This document shows positions 39,107 to 47,121 of a stretch of DNA of 57,052 bases, one piece after another. Source of the stretch: Myxococcales bacterium (lineage in GTDB: Bacteria > Myxococcota_A > Polyangia > JAAYKL01); NCBI GenBank assembly GCA_012522445.1, contig JAAYKL010000044.1, positions 1 to 57,052 of the forward strand, written 5' to 3'. The position numbers were made by a program, and so were the translations under genes. The stretch's first letter is position 1, and every line of letters starts with the position of its first letter. Below the pieces are notes generated by a model that saw only the letters and a program-made list of their open reading frames with translations, had not been told where the DNA came from and did no database searches.

Positions 39107-39130
39107 GATTCTTATCGTTTCATAAGAATC
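39107..39130. promoter_or_regulatory. Perfect 9-bp inverted repeat, possible operator
   Basis: GATTCTTAT and ATAAGAATC flank a six-base spacer, 80 bases before the VWA lipoprotein gene. There is no T-tract after it, so a terminator is unlikely. The AT-rich half site is reminiscent of metal-regulator operators, but no family can be assigned. Confidence 0.45.
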
Positions 39131-39209
39131 TGCGCACCGCACTGCTGGCTTGTCATCGTGGCAAAAAGACGTGCTTGGCGCTCACAACCCAACTGCGGAG
39201 GACATTCGC

Positions 39210-40370
39210 ATGACAACTTTTATCACATCCAAAAAGCCGTCTTTATTGGCGCTCTGTTTGCTCGTGGGGCTGTGGGGCAGCGCTTGGGGCTGCAGCAACG
39301 ACAGCAAGAGCAACGACACGGGCGACGACGTGCAAGACACCGCGAACAACAACGGCGCAAACAACAACCCCAACGACACGCTGTACGACGGCCCAAAAAA
39401 CAACGCGAACAACGGCACAAACAGTAACAATTCCAAGCCGGGCGGTCCGACCGACTTTGAGGTGTGCGGCGAAGTGAGCAGCAACCTCACCCAAGTCGCC
39501 ACCCGGGTCATGATTTTGCTCGATCGCTCGCGCTCCATGCAAACCGCCAACAAATGGGATCAAGCGCTGGCGGCCATCGAAGACATGGTCACCGAATTCG
39601 ATGCCCAAATAGCCTTTGGCCTCGATGTCTTTGCCGCCGATAGTAGCGGTAGAAATGCGCTCTGCGTCATGGGCGATGAAGTGCTCATCGACGTGGATCT
39701 GGACAACGCCGACACCATCTTGACGCGCCTCGACCGCATCCGCCCCGAGTCGGCCACGCCCCTGTACTTGGGCATGAACAACTTCACCGACACCCGTTAT
39801 GCGCCGGTGTTTCTCAACCGCGCTGGCAGCAGTTACCTGGTGATCATTTCAGACGGCATGGACACCTGCGGTACCGATGGGGTCTTCGATGTCAATCAGG
39901 GCGCCACCAATGCGAATTTCGCCGACGTCACCAATGCGCTCAAAGACCGCGACGTGAAGAGCATCGTCATCGGTTTTGGCGATGAGGCCGATCCCGATCA
40001 GCTCAACGCCATTGCCGAATTGGGCGGTTCGCAGTTCACCGAATTCATCAACGCCGCTGACGGCGCCCAGTTGTCATCTGCCCTGCGCCAAATCGCCGAA
40101 ACGGTGGTGGTGTCGTGCCAGTTTGAGGTCGGCACTTTCGACGATGAAGACGGCGTCGACCTCTCCTTGGCCAACGTCACTTTCGACGGCCTGCCCATTC
40201 CGCGCGACGACAAATGCGCGGCCAAAATCGGCTGGACCTGGGCCAATGACGAACGAACGGTCATCCAGTTTTGCGAAGCCGCCTGTACTCAGCTCGAGTC
40301 TGAGGGCGTTGAAAACATCCGCGTGCAGCTCGCCTGTTCGGCCGACGACGTCATCATGATCATCAATTAA
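39210..40370 (+). CDS. VWA-domain lipoprotein
   Basis: A 386-residue secreted protein. ATG 39210 with GGAGG at eight bases; an earlier in-frame start at 39150 would remove the signal. Signal peptide SLLALCLLVGLWGSAWGC with a non-ideal lipobox at Cys28, then an Asn/Asp/Thr-rich linker (about 30-80). The von Willebrand A domain starts near 95: VMILLDRSRSM with the MIDAS DxSxS at 105-109, ISDGMDTCG with the second metal loop, and VKSIVIGFGDEADP. A C-terminal beta domain (about 290-386) contains four cysteines. VWA proteins mediate metal-dependent adhesion or protein contact, probably at the cell surface. Confidence 0.87.
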   Translation: MTTFITSKKPSLLALCLLVGLWGSAWGCSNDSKSNDTGDDVQDTANNNGANNNPNDTLYDGPKNNANNGTNSNNSKPGGPTDFEVCGEVSSNLTQVATRVMILLDRSRSMQTANKWDQALAAIEDMVTEFDAQIAFGLDVFAADSSGRNALCVMGDEVLIDVDLDNADTILTRLDRIRPESATPLYLGMNNFTDTRYAPVFLNRAGSSYLVIISDGMDTCGTDGVFDVNQGATNANFADVTNALKDRDVKSIVIGFGDEADPDQLNAIAELGGSQFTEFINAADGAQLSSALRQIAETVVVSCQFEVGTFDDEDGVDLSLANVTFDGLPIPRDDKCAAKIGWTWANDERTVIQFCEAACTQLESEGVENIRVQLACSADDVIMIIN

Positions 40371-40401
40371 TCGAATACGAAGCGAATCGATCACAAAAAC
40401 A

Positions 40402-40437
40402 AAAAGCCTCTCTTGCGCTGTGGCAGGAGAGGCTTTT
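40402..40437. terminator. Bidirectional terminator between VWA gene and tRNA pair
   Basis: AAAAGCCTCTC (40402-40412) pairs with GAGAGGCTTTT (40427-40437) around a 14-base loop, with T-runs on both strands. It can end the VWA transcript on the plus strand and the tRNA-Lys/Glu transcript on the minus strand. Confidence 0.85.
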
Positions 40438-40440
40438 TTA

Positions 40441-40515
40441 TGGTGACCCCGACGGGACTCGAACCCGTGTCGCTGGCGTGAAAGGCCAGTGTCCTAACCG
40501 CTAGACGACGGGGCC
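40441..40515 (-). tRNA. tRNA-Glu (anticodon TTC)
   Basis: Acceptor GGCCCCG pairs with CGGGGTC (one G-U). The D-arm GTCTAGCGGTTAGGAC is typical of glutamate tRNA, the anticodon loop CTTTCAC sits in stem CTGGC/GCCAG, and the T-loop is TTCGAGT. The 3' CCA is encoded, included in the coordinates. Confidence 0.95.
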
Positions 40516-40578
40516 TTTACAGAAACGAGAACACCGCAACAGCGTCCGGTCAGGAAAACGCTTGGTTGTTGCAGTGGG

Positions 40579-40651
40579 TGAGCCGTGAAGGAATCGAACC
40601 TTCGACCAACGGATTAAAAGTCCGTTGCTCTACCGACTGAGCTAACGGCCC
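40579..40651 (-). tRNA. tRNA-Lys (anticodon TTT)
   Basis: Acceptor GGGCCGT pairs with ACGGCTC. D-loop AGCTCAGTCGGTAGAGC, anticodon loop CTTTTAA in stem ACGGA/TCCGT, T-loop TTCGATT. CCA is not encoded (ACCC follows). It is upstream of tRNA-Glu on the same strand with about 60 bases between. Confidence 0.95.
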
Positions 40652-40836
40652 GCTGTCATTTCTGCTGAATTTTCAAAGCGATTTTGCGCCCCGACGAGCA
40701 GTGCGCAGAACCATTGGGCCGCGCGGATGTAGCAATTCAGCGCCCTAAGCACAAGCAATATTTTGCAAAAGTGGGCGAAGGACGGGCGGGCGCGGTGCGA
40801 ATGCAAAAAACTCCGCACGCCGCTCATGGATAAAAC

Positions 40837-40865
40837 TTGTCACGCTTCGCACCCTCTGGTAGAAG
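40837..40865 (+). promoter_or_regulatory. Candidate promoter for tRNA-Pro
   Basis: TTGTCA at 40837-40842 and TAGAAG at 40860-40865, spacing 17, with the tRNA starting about 11 bases after the -10 box. The rest of the gap from 40652 shows no gene. Confidence 0.5.
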
Positions 40866-40875
40866 ATGCGCGTTT

Positions 40876-40950
<75 letters not shown>

Positions 40951-40955
40951 AAATG

Positions 40956-40984
40956 AGGCTTCCTACTGTGGAAGCCTTTTGTTT
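40956..40984 (+). terminator. Rho-independent terminator after tRNA-Pro
   Basis: AGGCTTCC (40956-40963) pairs with GGAAGCCT (40970-40977) around TACTGT, followed by TTTTGTTT. It ends only nine bases before the surE start, so surE needs readthrough or its own promoter inside this short interval. Confidence 0.75.
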
Positions 40985-40992
40985 ATGTACCG

Positions 40993-41754
40993 ATGCACAC
41001 ACCCGCGAACCCCACCATTTTATTGACCAACGACGACGGCATCGACGCCCAGGGCCTCAACGCATTGGCCCACGCGTTTTCGCAGCGCGATGTGTCGCTG
41101 TGGGTGGTGGCGCCAGACGACGAGCGCTCCGGCAGCAGCCACGGCATGAGCCTCAACCGGCCCATTCGCGTGACCCAGCACGGGAAGCAGCGCTACAGCA
41201 CGACGGGCACAGTGGCCGATGGGGTGTACTTCGCCCTGTTTCGCCTGATGCCCGCCTTCCCCGACATCGTGATCTCCGGCATCAACCACGGCGCCAACCT
41301 GGGCTCCGATGTCATCTATTCGGGCACAGTGGCCGGCGCCCGCGAAGCGGCGTTGCGCGGCATTCACGCCCTCAGCATCAGCCTGGTTGCCGGCGACGTA
41401 TACGACACCGTGGCCCAAAGCGCGGTGGACATCGCCCTTGCCCTCCTCGCCCGCCCCGCCCAACCACCGTGGCTGCTCAACCTCAACTATCCCGCGCCCA
41501 CCTTCTCCTCGATGGTGGTGGCGCCCTTGGGCGAGCGCCATTACCCCGCCCAGGTCGAGCAACGCCATGCGCCAATGGGCAACCGCCCCTATTACTGGCT
41601 GGGCGGTGGTCCGGTGGTCGATGCGCGCATTCCGGGCTCCGACGGCGACATGATCGCCAAGGGCCACGCAACCCTTACCCCGCTGGCCCTCGACCAGACC
41701 CGGCGCGATTTGCTGGGCGACCCTGGGCTGTCCAGTTTACTCGACAAGTCCTGA
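40993..41754 (+). CDS. surE: 5'/3'-nucleotidase SurE
   Basis: A 253-residue metal-dependent nucleoside monophosphate phosphatase. Metal site Asp14-Asp15 in ILLTNDDGIDAQGL; VVAPDDERSGSSHGMSLNRP; ISGINHGANLGSDVIYSGTVAGAREAA and NLNYP are family signatures. Length fits (E. coli 253). There is no Shine-Dalgarno; the start lies nine bases after a tRNA terminator. It is followed closely by an LysM-M23 lipoprotein, as surE commonly neighbours nlpD/pcm genes in other proteobacteria; the downstream gene here resembles NlpD. Confidence 0.95.
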   Translation: MHTPANPTILLTNDDGIDAQGLNALAHAFSQRDVSLWVVAPDDERSGSSHGMSLNRPIRVTQHGKQRYSTTGTVADGVYFALFRLMPAFPDIVISGINHGANLGSDVIYSGTVAGAREAALRGIHALSISLVAGDVYDTVAQSAVDIALALLARPAQPPWLLNLNYPAPTFSSMVVAPLGERHYPAQVEQRHAPMGNRPYYWLGGGPVVDARIPGSDGDMIAKGHATLTPLALDQTRRDLLGDPGLSSLLDKS

Positions 41755-41769
41755 GTGTTAGCATCGGTC

Positions 41770-42522
41770 ATGCCTCGCGCCAAAACGCTCTTACCATTGT
41801 GTTGCACCGCCCTTGTGCTGGCGTTGTCCTGTGGCGCCGCGCCCGTGCCGCCGCTGCAGTTGATCGGCTCGTGGCACACCTTGCGCGATGGCGACACCGT
41901 CGAATCCATCGCCGCGCATTACCGCATCCCCGCCAACACCATCGCCGACGTAAACGACTTGCCCAGCGCGGGTCCCATTGCGGGGCGCAGCGAAATCTTC
42001 ATCCCGCTCAACGCCGGGATGCCACCGGGAGATGGCACGCCCCCCACCCCCATCGCCACCGCCGCACCGCCGCCTCCCGCTTCTCCTGAAACGCCCGCTG
42101 TGGCTGCGGTGACAGGCCGCTGCAAACCCGCTGAGCAGGCGTGCTATGTGTGGCCAGCGGCGGGCGAAGTGGTGCAAACTTTTTCGCGCGAGGCGCCGCA
42201 CCACGATGGCCTCGACATCGCAGGCGAAGAAGGGACACCCATTGTGGCGGTGGCAGATGGCCAGGTGCTGTACAGCGGCGACGCCATTTTGGGATACGGC
42301 AACCTGCTGTTGCTGCGACACGACGACGACATCATTACGGTATATGCCCACAACAAGCGCAACCTGGTGGCCGAAGGACAAACGGTCACCCAGGGACAGC
42401 GCATTGCCGAAATGGGGCGCAGCGGTTCGGCCTCTCGCGTTCACCTGCACTTCGAGGTGCGGCGCGGCGCGGTCCCGGTGGACCCCTTGCTGTACTTAAG
42501 CGACAACGGAGCACAACCATGA
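41770..42522 (+). CDS. LysM and peptidase M23 lipoprotein (NlpD-like)
   Basis: A 250-residue predicted lipoprotein. ATG 41770 gives a signal peptide ending LVLALSCGAA (lipobox Cys); GTG 41755 is an alternative. One LysM domain (about 35-80): WHTLRDGDTVESIAAHYRIPANTIADVNDL. A Pro/Ala linker follows, then an M23 (LytM) domain about 130-245 with HDGLDIAGEEGTPIVAVADGQV, a GYGNLLLLRH strand and VHLHFEVRRG. The zinc-ligand pattern HxxxD and HxH is complete, unlike EnvC/NlpD proteins with degenerate sites, so catalytic activity is possible. Probably acts on septal peptidoglycan. It overlaps apt by four bases. Confidence 0.9.
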   Translation: MPRAKTLLPLCCTALVLALSCGAAPVPPLQLIGSWHTLRDGDTVESIAAHYRIPANTIADVNDLPSAGPIAGRSEIFIPLNAGMPPGDGTPPTPIATAAPPPPASPETPAVAAVTGRCKPAEQACYVWPAAGEVVQTFSREAPHHDGLDIAGEEGTPIVAVADGQVLYSGDAILGYGNLLLLRHDDDIITVYAHNKRNLVAEGQTVTQGQRIAEMGRSGSASRVHLHFEVRRGAVPVDPLLYLSDNGAQP

Positions 42523-43046
42523 CCCACAACGCCGATTTGATCCGCTCACTGGTGCGCGATGTCCCCAACTTTCCCAAGCCGGGGATCATCTTCAAAGACA
42601 TCACGCCCATTTTGGCCAACCCGCAGGGGCTGACCGCCGCCATCGATGCGCTGTGCGCGCCCTTCATGCAGCGAGGCATCACCCGCGTGGCGGGCATGGA
42701 AGCGCGCGGATTCATCTTTGGCGTCCCGGTGGCCGAGCGCCTGGGCGCGGGCTTTGTCCCCATCCGCAAGCCCGGCAAGCTGCCCGCCGCCACCCATCAC
42801 TACGAATATGAATTGGAGTACGGCACCGACGCCCTCGAGATCCATCGCGACGCCGCGGGCCCAAACGACAAGGTGTTGATCGTCGACGATTTGCTCGCCA
42901 CTGGCGGCACGGCGGCCGCAGCCATTCAATTGGTGCAACAGACCGGCGCCCAGGTGATGGGATTGAGCTTTCTCATCGAGCTCGATTTTTTACAGGGGCG
43001 AAACAAGCTCGAAGGCTTTTCGATTTCGTCGCTCATCCACTACTAA
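42519..43046 (+). CDS. apt: Adenine phosphoribosyltransferase
   Basis: A 175-residue salvage enzyme making AMP from adenine and PRPP. ATG 42519 overlaps the previous stop in ATGA, and GGAG is upstream. PFPGIxFKDITP-type start (FPKPGIIFKDITPIL), GMEARGFIFG, IRKPGKLP, and the PRPP-binding loop VLIVDDLLATGGTA are all present. Length is near E. coli Apt (183). It is translationally coupled to the LysM-M23 gene though functionally unrelated. Confidence 0.96.
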   Translation: MTHNADLIRSLVRDVPNFPKPGIIFKDITPILANPQGLTAAIDALCAPFMQRGITRVAGMEARGFIFGVPVAERLGAGFVPIRKPGKLPAATHHYEYELEYGTDALEIHRDAAGPNDKVLIVDDLLATGGTAAAAIQLVQQTGAQVMGLSFLIELDFLQGRNKLEGFSISSLIHY

Positions 43047-43094
43047 CCCCATGACCTGGCCAGCCACTTGGGTTGGCCCATACGCATTACGACC

Positions 43095-43841
43095 ATGCCG
43101 CAAAAAACAAAACACCGCACAACACACATCGCCCGCCACATCCTGGTTTGGCTCATGGGGGCATCCCTGGTGGCCTGCGCCGAAACCAAGACCTTGGAAG
43201 CGGGGGCCAGCACCATGTTCATCCTCGAGACCGACACCGGCAAGCTGCGCTGGGGGGTGAGCTTTCAAGGCGAAACACTGCGCATCGCCGGACTGCAAAA
43301 CGGCAACAACACCGTGGTGGTGGCGCTGAGCGATGCCTGCTGGGACGACGCGCCGCGGCAGTATGCGTTTCAAGTCAGCGATGGCAGCCCCAGCGACATC
43401 GACGGATCGCCGTTGACCGAGACCGACGATGCCTCCGAGGGCGTGGACGCGGATGACGATGGCGAGGCCACGGCATATTGCGACCTGGCGGTGCAGGCGC
43501 ATCCCGAGGTCTCCGACTGGCAGCCCCTGGGCACGGTGTGCATCGCCCTGGACACCGACGCCAACAAGCCGCAGCAACCCCACCGCCTCACCGTGGCTGA
43601 CCCCGACACCGGCGCGCTGCTCTGGACGCACCAGCAGGCCGAACCCATGACCGGCATCGGCGCCGACGACGACCGGGTGTACCTGTTGTCCCAACTGCCC
43701 TTCGCCCTCAAGCGCAACAACGGACAACAGGTGTGGACAACCGATCACAAGTACGTCCCCCAGGGCGGCGTGCTCAAGGGCGGCAACTTGTTTTTCTTTC
43801 AGCAGATTTACGCGTCTCCCTGCCAGGCGGAGGCGCCGTAA
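43095..43841 (+). CDS. Lipoprotein with PQQ-like beta-propeller segments
   Basis: A 248-residue predicted lipoprotein. ATG 43095 gives signal IARHILVWLMGASLVAC (lipobox LVAC); a TTG at 43068 is an alternative. Repeats such as DTGKLRWGVSFQGE and DTGALLWTHQQAE look like blades of PQQ/pyrrolo-quinoline quinone-type beta-propellers, and KRNNGQQVWTTDHKYVPQGG is a third. An acidic linker (TETDDASEGVDADDDGE) splits them. Only about three blades are present, so it may be a partial propeller. It overlaps the next small lipoprotein by one base (TAATG). Function unknown. Confidence 0.72.
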   Translation: MPQKTKHRTTHIARHILVWLMGASLVACAETKTLEAGASTMFILETDTGKLRWGVSFQGETLRIAGLQNGNNTVVVALSDACWDDAPRQYAFQVSDGSPSDIDGSPLTETDDASEGVDADDDGEATAYCDLAVQAHPEVSDWQPLGTVCIALDTDANKPQQPHRLTVADPDTGALLWTHQQAEPMTGIGADDDRVYLLSQLPFALKRNNGQQVWTTDHKYVPQGGVLKGGNLFFFQQIYASPCQAEAP

Positions 43842-44236
43842 TGCGCCGCATTCTCCTGTGCGGTGCCGCGCTTGTCCTTTGCCTGTCTTGCCTCGTGGCC
43901 TGTGCGCCCCAAGCCCCTCACCCCGACGACATCGCCGCCCTGCACGCGGCGGTGCAACAGCAGGCTGCGCCCTTTGTCACCTGCTTCTCCGAAGGCCAAA
44001 AGCAAGACCCCACACTGGCGGGCCGCATCGCCGTGCAAATGCGCGTGCGCGATAACGGTGCCGTCGAGGACGTCGTGCTGCGCCTCAACGAGCTGGGCGA
44101 TGATGTCGGCGCCTGCTTTGTGCGCACGTTTGCCGCCATGCAGATGCCCCGGTTGACCCGCGACACCCCCTTCGAAGAATCCTTCTGCTTCGATCCCTCC
44201 GAAGACGGCGCCCGCTGTCACAAGGACGCGCCATAG
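43841..44236 (+). CDS. Small lipoprotein with AgmX/PglI C-terminal-like domain
   Basis: A 131-residue predicted lipoprotein; ATG overlaps the previous stop by one base. Signal with LVAC lipobox. The body fits the C-terminal domain found in myxobacterial AgmX/PglI proteins and related to TonB C-termini: FVTCFSEGQKQDPTLAGRIAVQMRVRDNGAVEDVVLRLNELGDDVGACFVRTFAAMQMPRL, with a paired Cys. The domain usually sits at the end of larger motility-related proteins; here it stands alone on a lipoprotein. C-terminal FDPSEDGARCHKDAP adds two more Cys. Role unknown. Confidence 0.75.
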   Translation: MRRILLCGAALVLCLSCLVACAPQAPHPDDIAALHAAVQQQAAPFVTCFSEGQKQDPTLAGRIAVQMRVRDNGAVEDVVLRLNELGDDVGACFVRTFAAMQMPRLTRDTPFEESFCFDPSEDGARCHKDAP

Positions 44237-44248
44237 CGCAGCGGTTCG

Positions 44249-45436
44249 TTACTCGGTTTCGTTTTCGCTGTCGTCGGTTGCGGGCAGCAGTTTGGTGACC
44301 TTGGCAAAGAGATCGCCGGGGAGGTTTTCGGCGCCACGGGCCACGGCGCGGTCGTAGGCTTGCTGGGCGGCGTCGGTGTTGCCGATGACGGCCAGGGCGT
44401 GGGCGTGCTTGAGGTGCCACAGCGCGTGTGTGGCGTCGATGCCACAGGCGGCTTCGTAGGCCAAGGCTGCGTCGCGCTGGCGCCGGAGGATCATCAGGGC
44501 ATCCCCGCGGCCCACGTGGGCTTCTCCTAAGCGCGCATCCGCGGCGATGGATTTGTCAAACTGCACCAGGGCCAGGGCCGCATCGTTGAGCTGCAACTGA
44601 ATCCATCCGGCGAGCAGCAGCCAGTCGGCCGGTGCTGCTACGCGCAGGGCGCGGTCGATGGATTTGGCGGCGCCGGGATACTTGCGGGCGTTGTAGCGGG
44701 CAAAGGCGTGGCTGTAATAGACCTTGGCTTGTTCGGCTTCGGGCCATTGGGCAAAGCCGAGGCTCTCGATGGCGCGGGTCAGGGCCAGGGATTCGCCCTC
44801 GAAGTCGCCGTCGAAGTTGCGCATGGAGGCGATGCCGATATGGGCGTTGGGTTCGTCGGGATGCTCGCGGATCATTTCGTCGAAGATGCGGACGGCCTCG
44901 TCTTTGCGGTCTTTGCGGTAGAGCAGGCGGCCCAATAGGCCTTGGCAACTGTAGTCACAGAGCCCGCGCCGGTCGGCCCGCTCCAAAAAGATTAGCGCTT
45001 CGTCATCGCTGCGTTGGGCCAGGATGCGCCGCCCCATCTCCTCGGTGGGAATCGCCAGGTTGGCGTTGCGCTTCTCGGCGCGCTCGTAAGCGGTGAGGGC
45101 CTCCTCGTAGCGTTCGACTTCGGTGAGGATGCGCCCCGACAAATAGTGCGGGTTCGCGTCGTCGGGATCGTGTACCGCGGCTTGGTTTAGCTTGTCGAGG
45201 GCCGCGTCGGTGTTGCCGTTTTGGGCGTCGATGACCGCTTCGCAGATCAGGGCGCTGCCCTTGAATTTCAGGCTGTCGATCATCGAAGACGCGGTGCGCG
45301 CTCCGATCTCATCGGCGCAGTTTTGCCAGGCGGCGCTTTGGAGCGGCTCGTTGATCGGCGGCAGGGTCACCGCTGGTGTACAAGCCGCAGACGTGGCCCA
45401 GATGAGCATTCCCAATGCAGCAATTCGGCATTTCAT
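44249..45436 (-). CDS. TPR lipoprotein
   Basis: A 395-residue predicted lipoprotein. AAGGAG precedes the ATG; signal MKCRIAALGMLIWATSAAC with the lipobox Cys at 19. Residues about 75-390 are a string of tetratricopeptide repeats: DDANPHYLSGRILTEVERYEEALTAYERA, AKVYYSHAFARYNARKYPGAAKSIDRAL, GEAHVGRGDALMILRRQRDAALAYEAA, LWHLKHAHALAVIGNTDAAQQAYDRAV, and three or four others. Such proteins act as periplasmic or outer-membrane assembly scaffolds. It is convergent with the AgmX-like gene and followed upstream on the same strand by another small lipoprotein, so they may form a set. Confidence 0.85.
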   Translation of the reverse strand: MKCRIAALGMLIWATSAACTPAVTLPPINEPLQSAAWQNCADEIGARTASSMIDSLKFKGSALICEAVIDAQNGNTDAALDKLNQAAVHDPDDANPHYLSGRILTEVERYEEALTAYERAEKRNANLAIPTEEMGRRILAQRSDDEALIFLERADRRGLCDYSCQGLLGRLLYRKDRKDEAVRIFDEMIREHPDEPNAHIGIASMRNFDGDFEGESLALTRAIESLGFAQWPEAEQAKVYYSHAFARYNARKYPGAAKSIDRALRVAAPADWLLLAGWIQLQLNDAALALVQFDKSIAADARLGEAHVGRGDALMILRRQRDAALAYEAACGIDATHALWHLKHAHALAVIGNTDAAQQAYDRAVARGAENLPGDLFAKVTKLLPATDDSENETE

Positions 45437-45488
45437 GAGGACTCCTTATGGGGGGCAAAAGGTTGCGAAAAAAAGAATTGATAGCGAA

Positions 45489-46040
45489 TCAGCGGGCAAG
45501 TTTGAAGGGGAATTTTTCGACCACTTTTTGGGGCGTGGCCGAAAACGCGGGGAAGCGCACCCCTTTGACTTTTTCAACGACACAGGCGGCTTCGGGGGTG
45601 TCGGCCGCATCGCCCACGGCAAAGGCGTTGGTCACTTCGCCGCTGCTGGCGATGATGATTTTGATGAAGACATCGCGGGAGGTTTCCTGGGCGCAATCGG
45701 TGAGAATTTCGGGGCGCAGGGCGATGAGGCAGGCGCCGATTTGCTTGCGTTCGAGTTGCTCGACGGGGGCCTCGGCGGTTTTCTCGATTTCGCGGGCACA
45801 AAAAGCGGCGGCGCGTGTGGCCTTGTCGTCTTCGGGGGTGGCGTCGGTGTCGCAGTTGTCGTCGCTGGCGCCTTCGGTGTCGGTGTTCGCATCGGGCGCC
45901 GGTGTGGCCGCTGGGGTCTCGGTGGTCGCCGGTGACGGCGGCGGTGCCTCGGCGGGTGACGCCACTTGCGGTGGTGCGCCGCAGCCCAGTGCAGAAAGGG
46001 TGAACAACATGCCCAAAACCAAAAACACCCGGGTCGCCAT
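45489..46040 (-). CDS. Small lipoprotein, AgmX/PglI-like C-terminal domain, Ala/Thr/Pro linker
   Basis: A 183-residue predicted lipoprotein. ATG 46040 with GGAGGAG upstream; signal MATRVFLVLGMLFTLSALGC. An Ala/Pro/Thr/Asp linker (about 22-65) precedes a domain with IGACLIALRPEILTDCAQETSRDVFIKIIIASSGEVTNAFAVGDAADTPEAACVVEKVKGVRFPAFS. It matches the same AgmX/PglI-type pattern as the protein encoded at 43841 (paired Cys, xGxV, late FP). A good promoter lies upstream (46116-46144), so it is the head of the minus-strand lipoprotein pair. Confidence 0.78.
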   Translation of the reverse strand: MATRVFLVLGMLFTLSALGCGAPPQVASPAEAPPPSPATTETPAATPAPDANTDTEGASDDNCDTDATPEDDKATRAAAFCAREIEKTAEAPVEQLERKQIGACLIALRPEILTDCAQETSRDVFIKIIIASSGEVTNAFAVGDAADTPEAACVVEKVKGVRFPAFSATPQKVVEKFPFKLAR

Positions 46041-46115
46041 GTCTCTCCTCCGATATAATTCGAAATGCAAGGATAGATCGTTTGTTGTCAGTTTGCTCAA
46101 TGAAGATTGCGAATT

Positions 46116-46144
46116 ATGATAGAGGTGTACAGGCTGGCTGTCAA
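46116..46144 (-). promoter_or_regulatory. Sigma-70-type promoter for the lipoprotein gene
   Basis: On the minus strand: TTGACA (46144-46139), 17 bases, then TATCAT (46121-46116). Transcription start falls about 70 bases before the ATG at 46040. The rest of 46041-46340 holds no gene. Confidence 0.7.
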
Positions 46145-46250
46145 AGCATACCGAACGGAACGGCCAAAATGAGGCCAAATGCACGTGGAATTTGGCGAAA
46201 AACTGCGCACCTGTTCACCTGATAAATTGCGTTGATTACACAGGATTTCC

Positions 46251-46280
46251 TTGACACCCCGCACGGCCTGTGTTTTGTCT
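46251..46280 (+). promoter_or_regulatory. Candidate promoter for the rpmH operon
   Basis: Perfect -35 TTGACA at 46251-46256, with only a weak -10-like element (TTTGTC/TTGTCT near 46274-46280). It lies about 60 bases before the rpmH Shine-Dalgarno. Confidence 0.4.
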
Positions 46281-46340
46281 CACCGTTCCTTATAGATGCC
46301 GCCAAGTGACGGCACCCAAAATAACATCAGGAGGTTCGTC

Positions 46341-46490
46341 GTGAAACGAACATATCAGCCCCATCGGCGCAAACGGCGCAACAAACACGGTTTTCGAGCG
46401 CGCATGGCAACACCCGGAGGACGACGCGTCCTCGCAGCTAGGCGGCGACGTGGTCGGCGCAGCCTCTCCATATCGACCTACAAGAAATAA
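46341..46490 (+). CDS. rpmH: 50S ribosomal protein L34
   Basis: A 49-residue highly basic ribosomal protein. GTG start at 46341 with AGGAGG at six bases. [26 protein letters not shown] N-terminus and [16 protein letters not shown] match L34 throughout; the C-terminus SLSISTYKK is slightly extended. First gene of the rpmH-rnpA-yidD-yidC-jag-mnmE series. A longer in-frame start at 46296 is not supported. Confidence 0.97.
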   Translation: MKRTYQPHRRKRRNKHGFRARMATPGGRRVLAARRRRGRRSLSISTYKK

Positions 46491-46503
46491 CATCGGGGGC
46501 GCC

Positions 46504-46881
46504 ATGCTCCTGCCCATCAGCCACCGATTCCCCAAAGCGCACCGGTTGTTGACCCGCGGCGAGTTCGTCGCTGTCCAGGAGGAGGGGCACAAAGTGACCA
46601 GTCGCTTTTTTGTCGGGCTCATCCAGGCAGACGCGAAACAAGCCCACGCGCGGCTCGGCATCACCGCCACCCGGCGCTTCGGCAACGCGGTGGCGCGCAA
46701 CCGGGCCAAACGCATCATTCGCGAGGCCTTTCGCACGCACCGCCTGCAAATCCCCCGTGGATACCGCATCGTGGTGCTGCCCCGCATCGCCCTAAAACGC
46801 GCCACCACAGATGAGGCGTGGGCAGACCTTGAGCGGCTGAACGCGCGCATCCAACGCGCCCTGCACAACGAAGCGATATGA
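46504..46881 (+). CDS. rnpA: Ribonuclease P protein component
   Basis: A 125-residue basic protein cofactor of RNase P, which trims tRNA 5' ends. Signature [20 protein letters not shown] (the RNR motif) and [15 protein letters not shown] at the start. ATG 46504 chosen with GGGGG upstream; it begins 14 bases after rpmH. It overlaps yidD by four bases (ATGA-type). Confidence 0.95.
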   Translation: MLLPISHRFPKAHRLLTRGEFVAVQEEGHKVTSRFFVGLIQADAKQAHARLGITATRRFGNAVARNRAKRIIREAFRTHRLQIPRGYRIVVLPRIALKRATTDEAWADLERLNARIQRALHNEAI

Positions 46882-47117
46882 AACACCTGTGCATCGCCCT
46901 CATCCGCTTTTACCAAGCGGCCATCTCTCCTTGGCTCGGCGCCAATTGCCGTTACGTGCCCTCGTGCTCGGCATACACCCTAACCTGCATCGAGCGCTTC
47001 GGCGCGCTGCGCGGCACCTGGCTGGGGCTGCGACGCATACTGCGCTGTCATCCCTTTGGCGGACAAGGCCACGACCCGCCACCACCCGCGTTCGGCGAAA
47101 TTGGAAGGAATACATAA
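46878..47117 (+). CDS. yidD: Membrane protein insertion efficiency factor YidD
   Basis: A 79-residue membrane-associated protein that improves YidC-dependent insertion. Conserved core [39 protein letters not shown], with the two Cys of RYxPSCSxY, and [17 protein letters not shown]. Overlaps rnpA. Ends five bases before yidC. Confidence 0.95.
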   Translation: MKHLCIALIRFYQAAISPWLGANCRYVPSCSAYTLTCIERFGALRGTWLGLRRILRCHPFGGQGHDPPPPAFGEIGRNT

Positions 47118-47121
47118 GCGT

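Noticed and set aside
46041..46340. Possible replication origin next to rpmH
   Set aside because: No dnaA gene nearby and no cluster of TTATCCACA-type boxes seen; only promoters fit.
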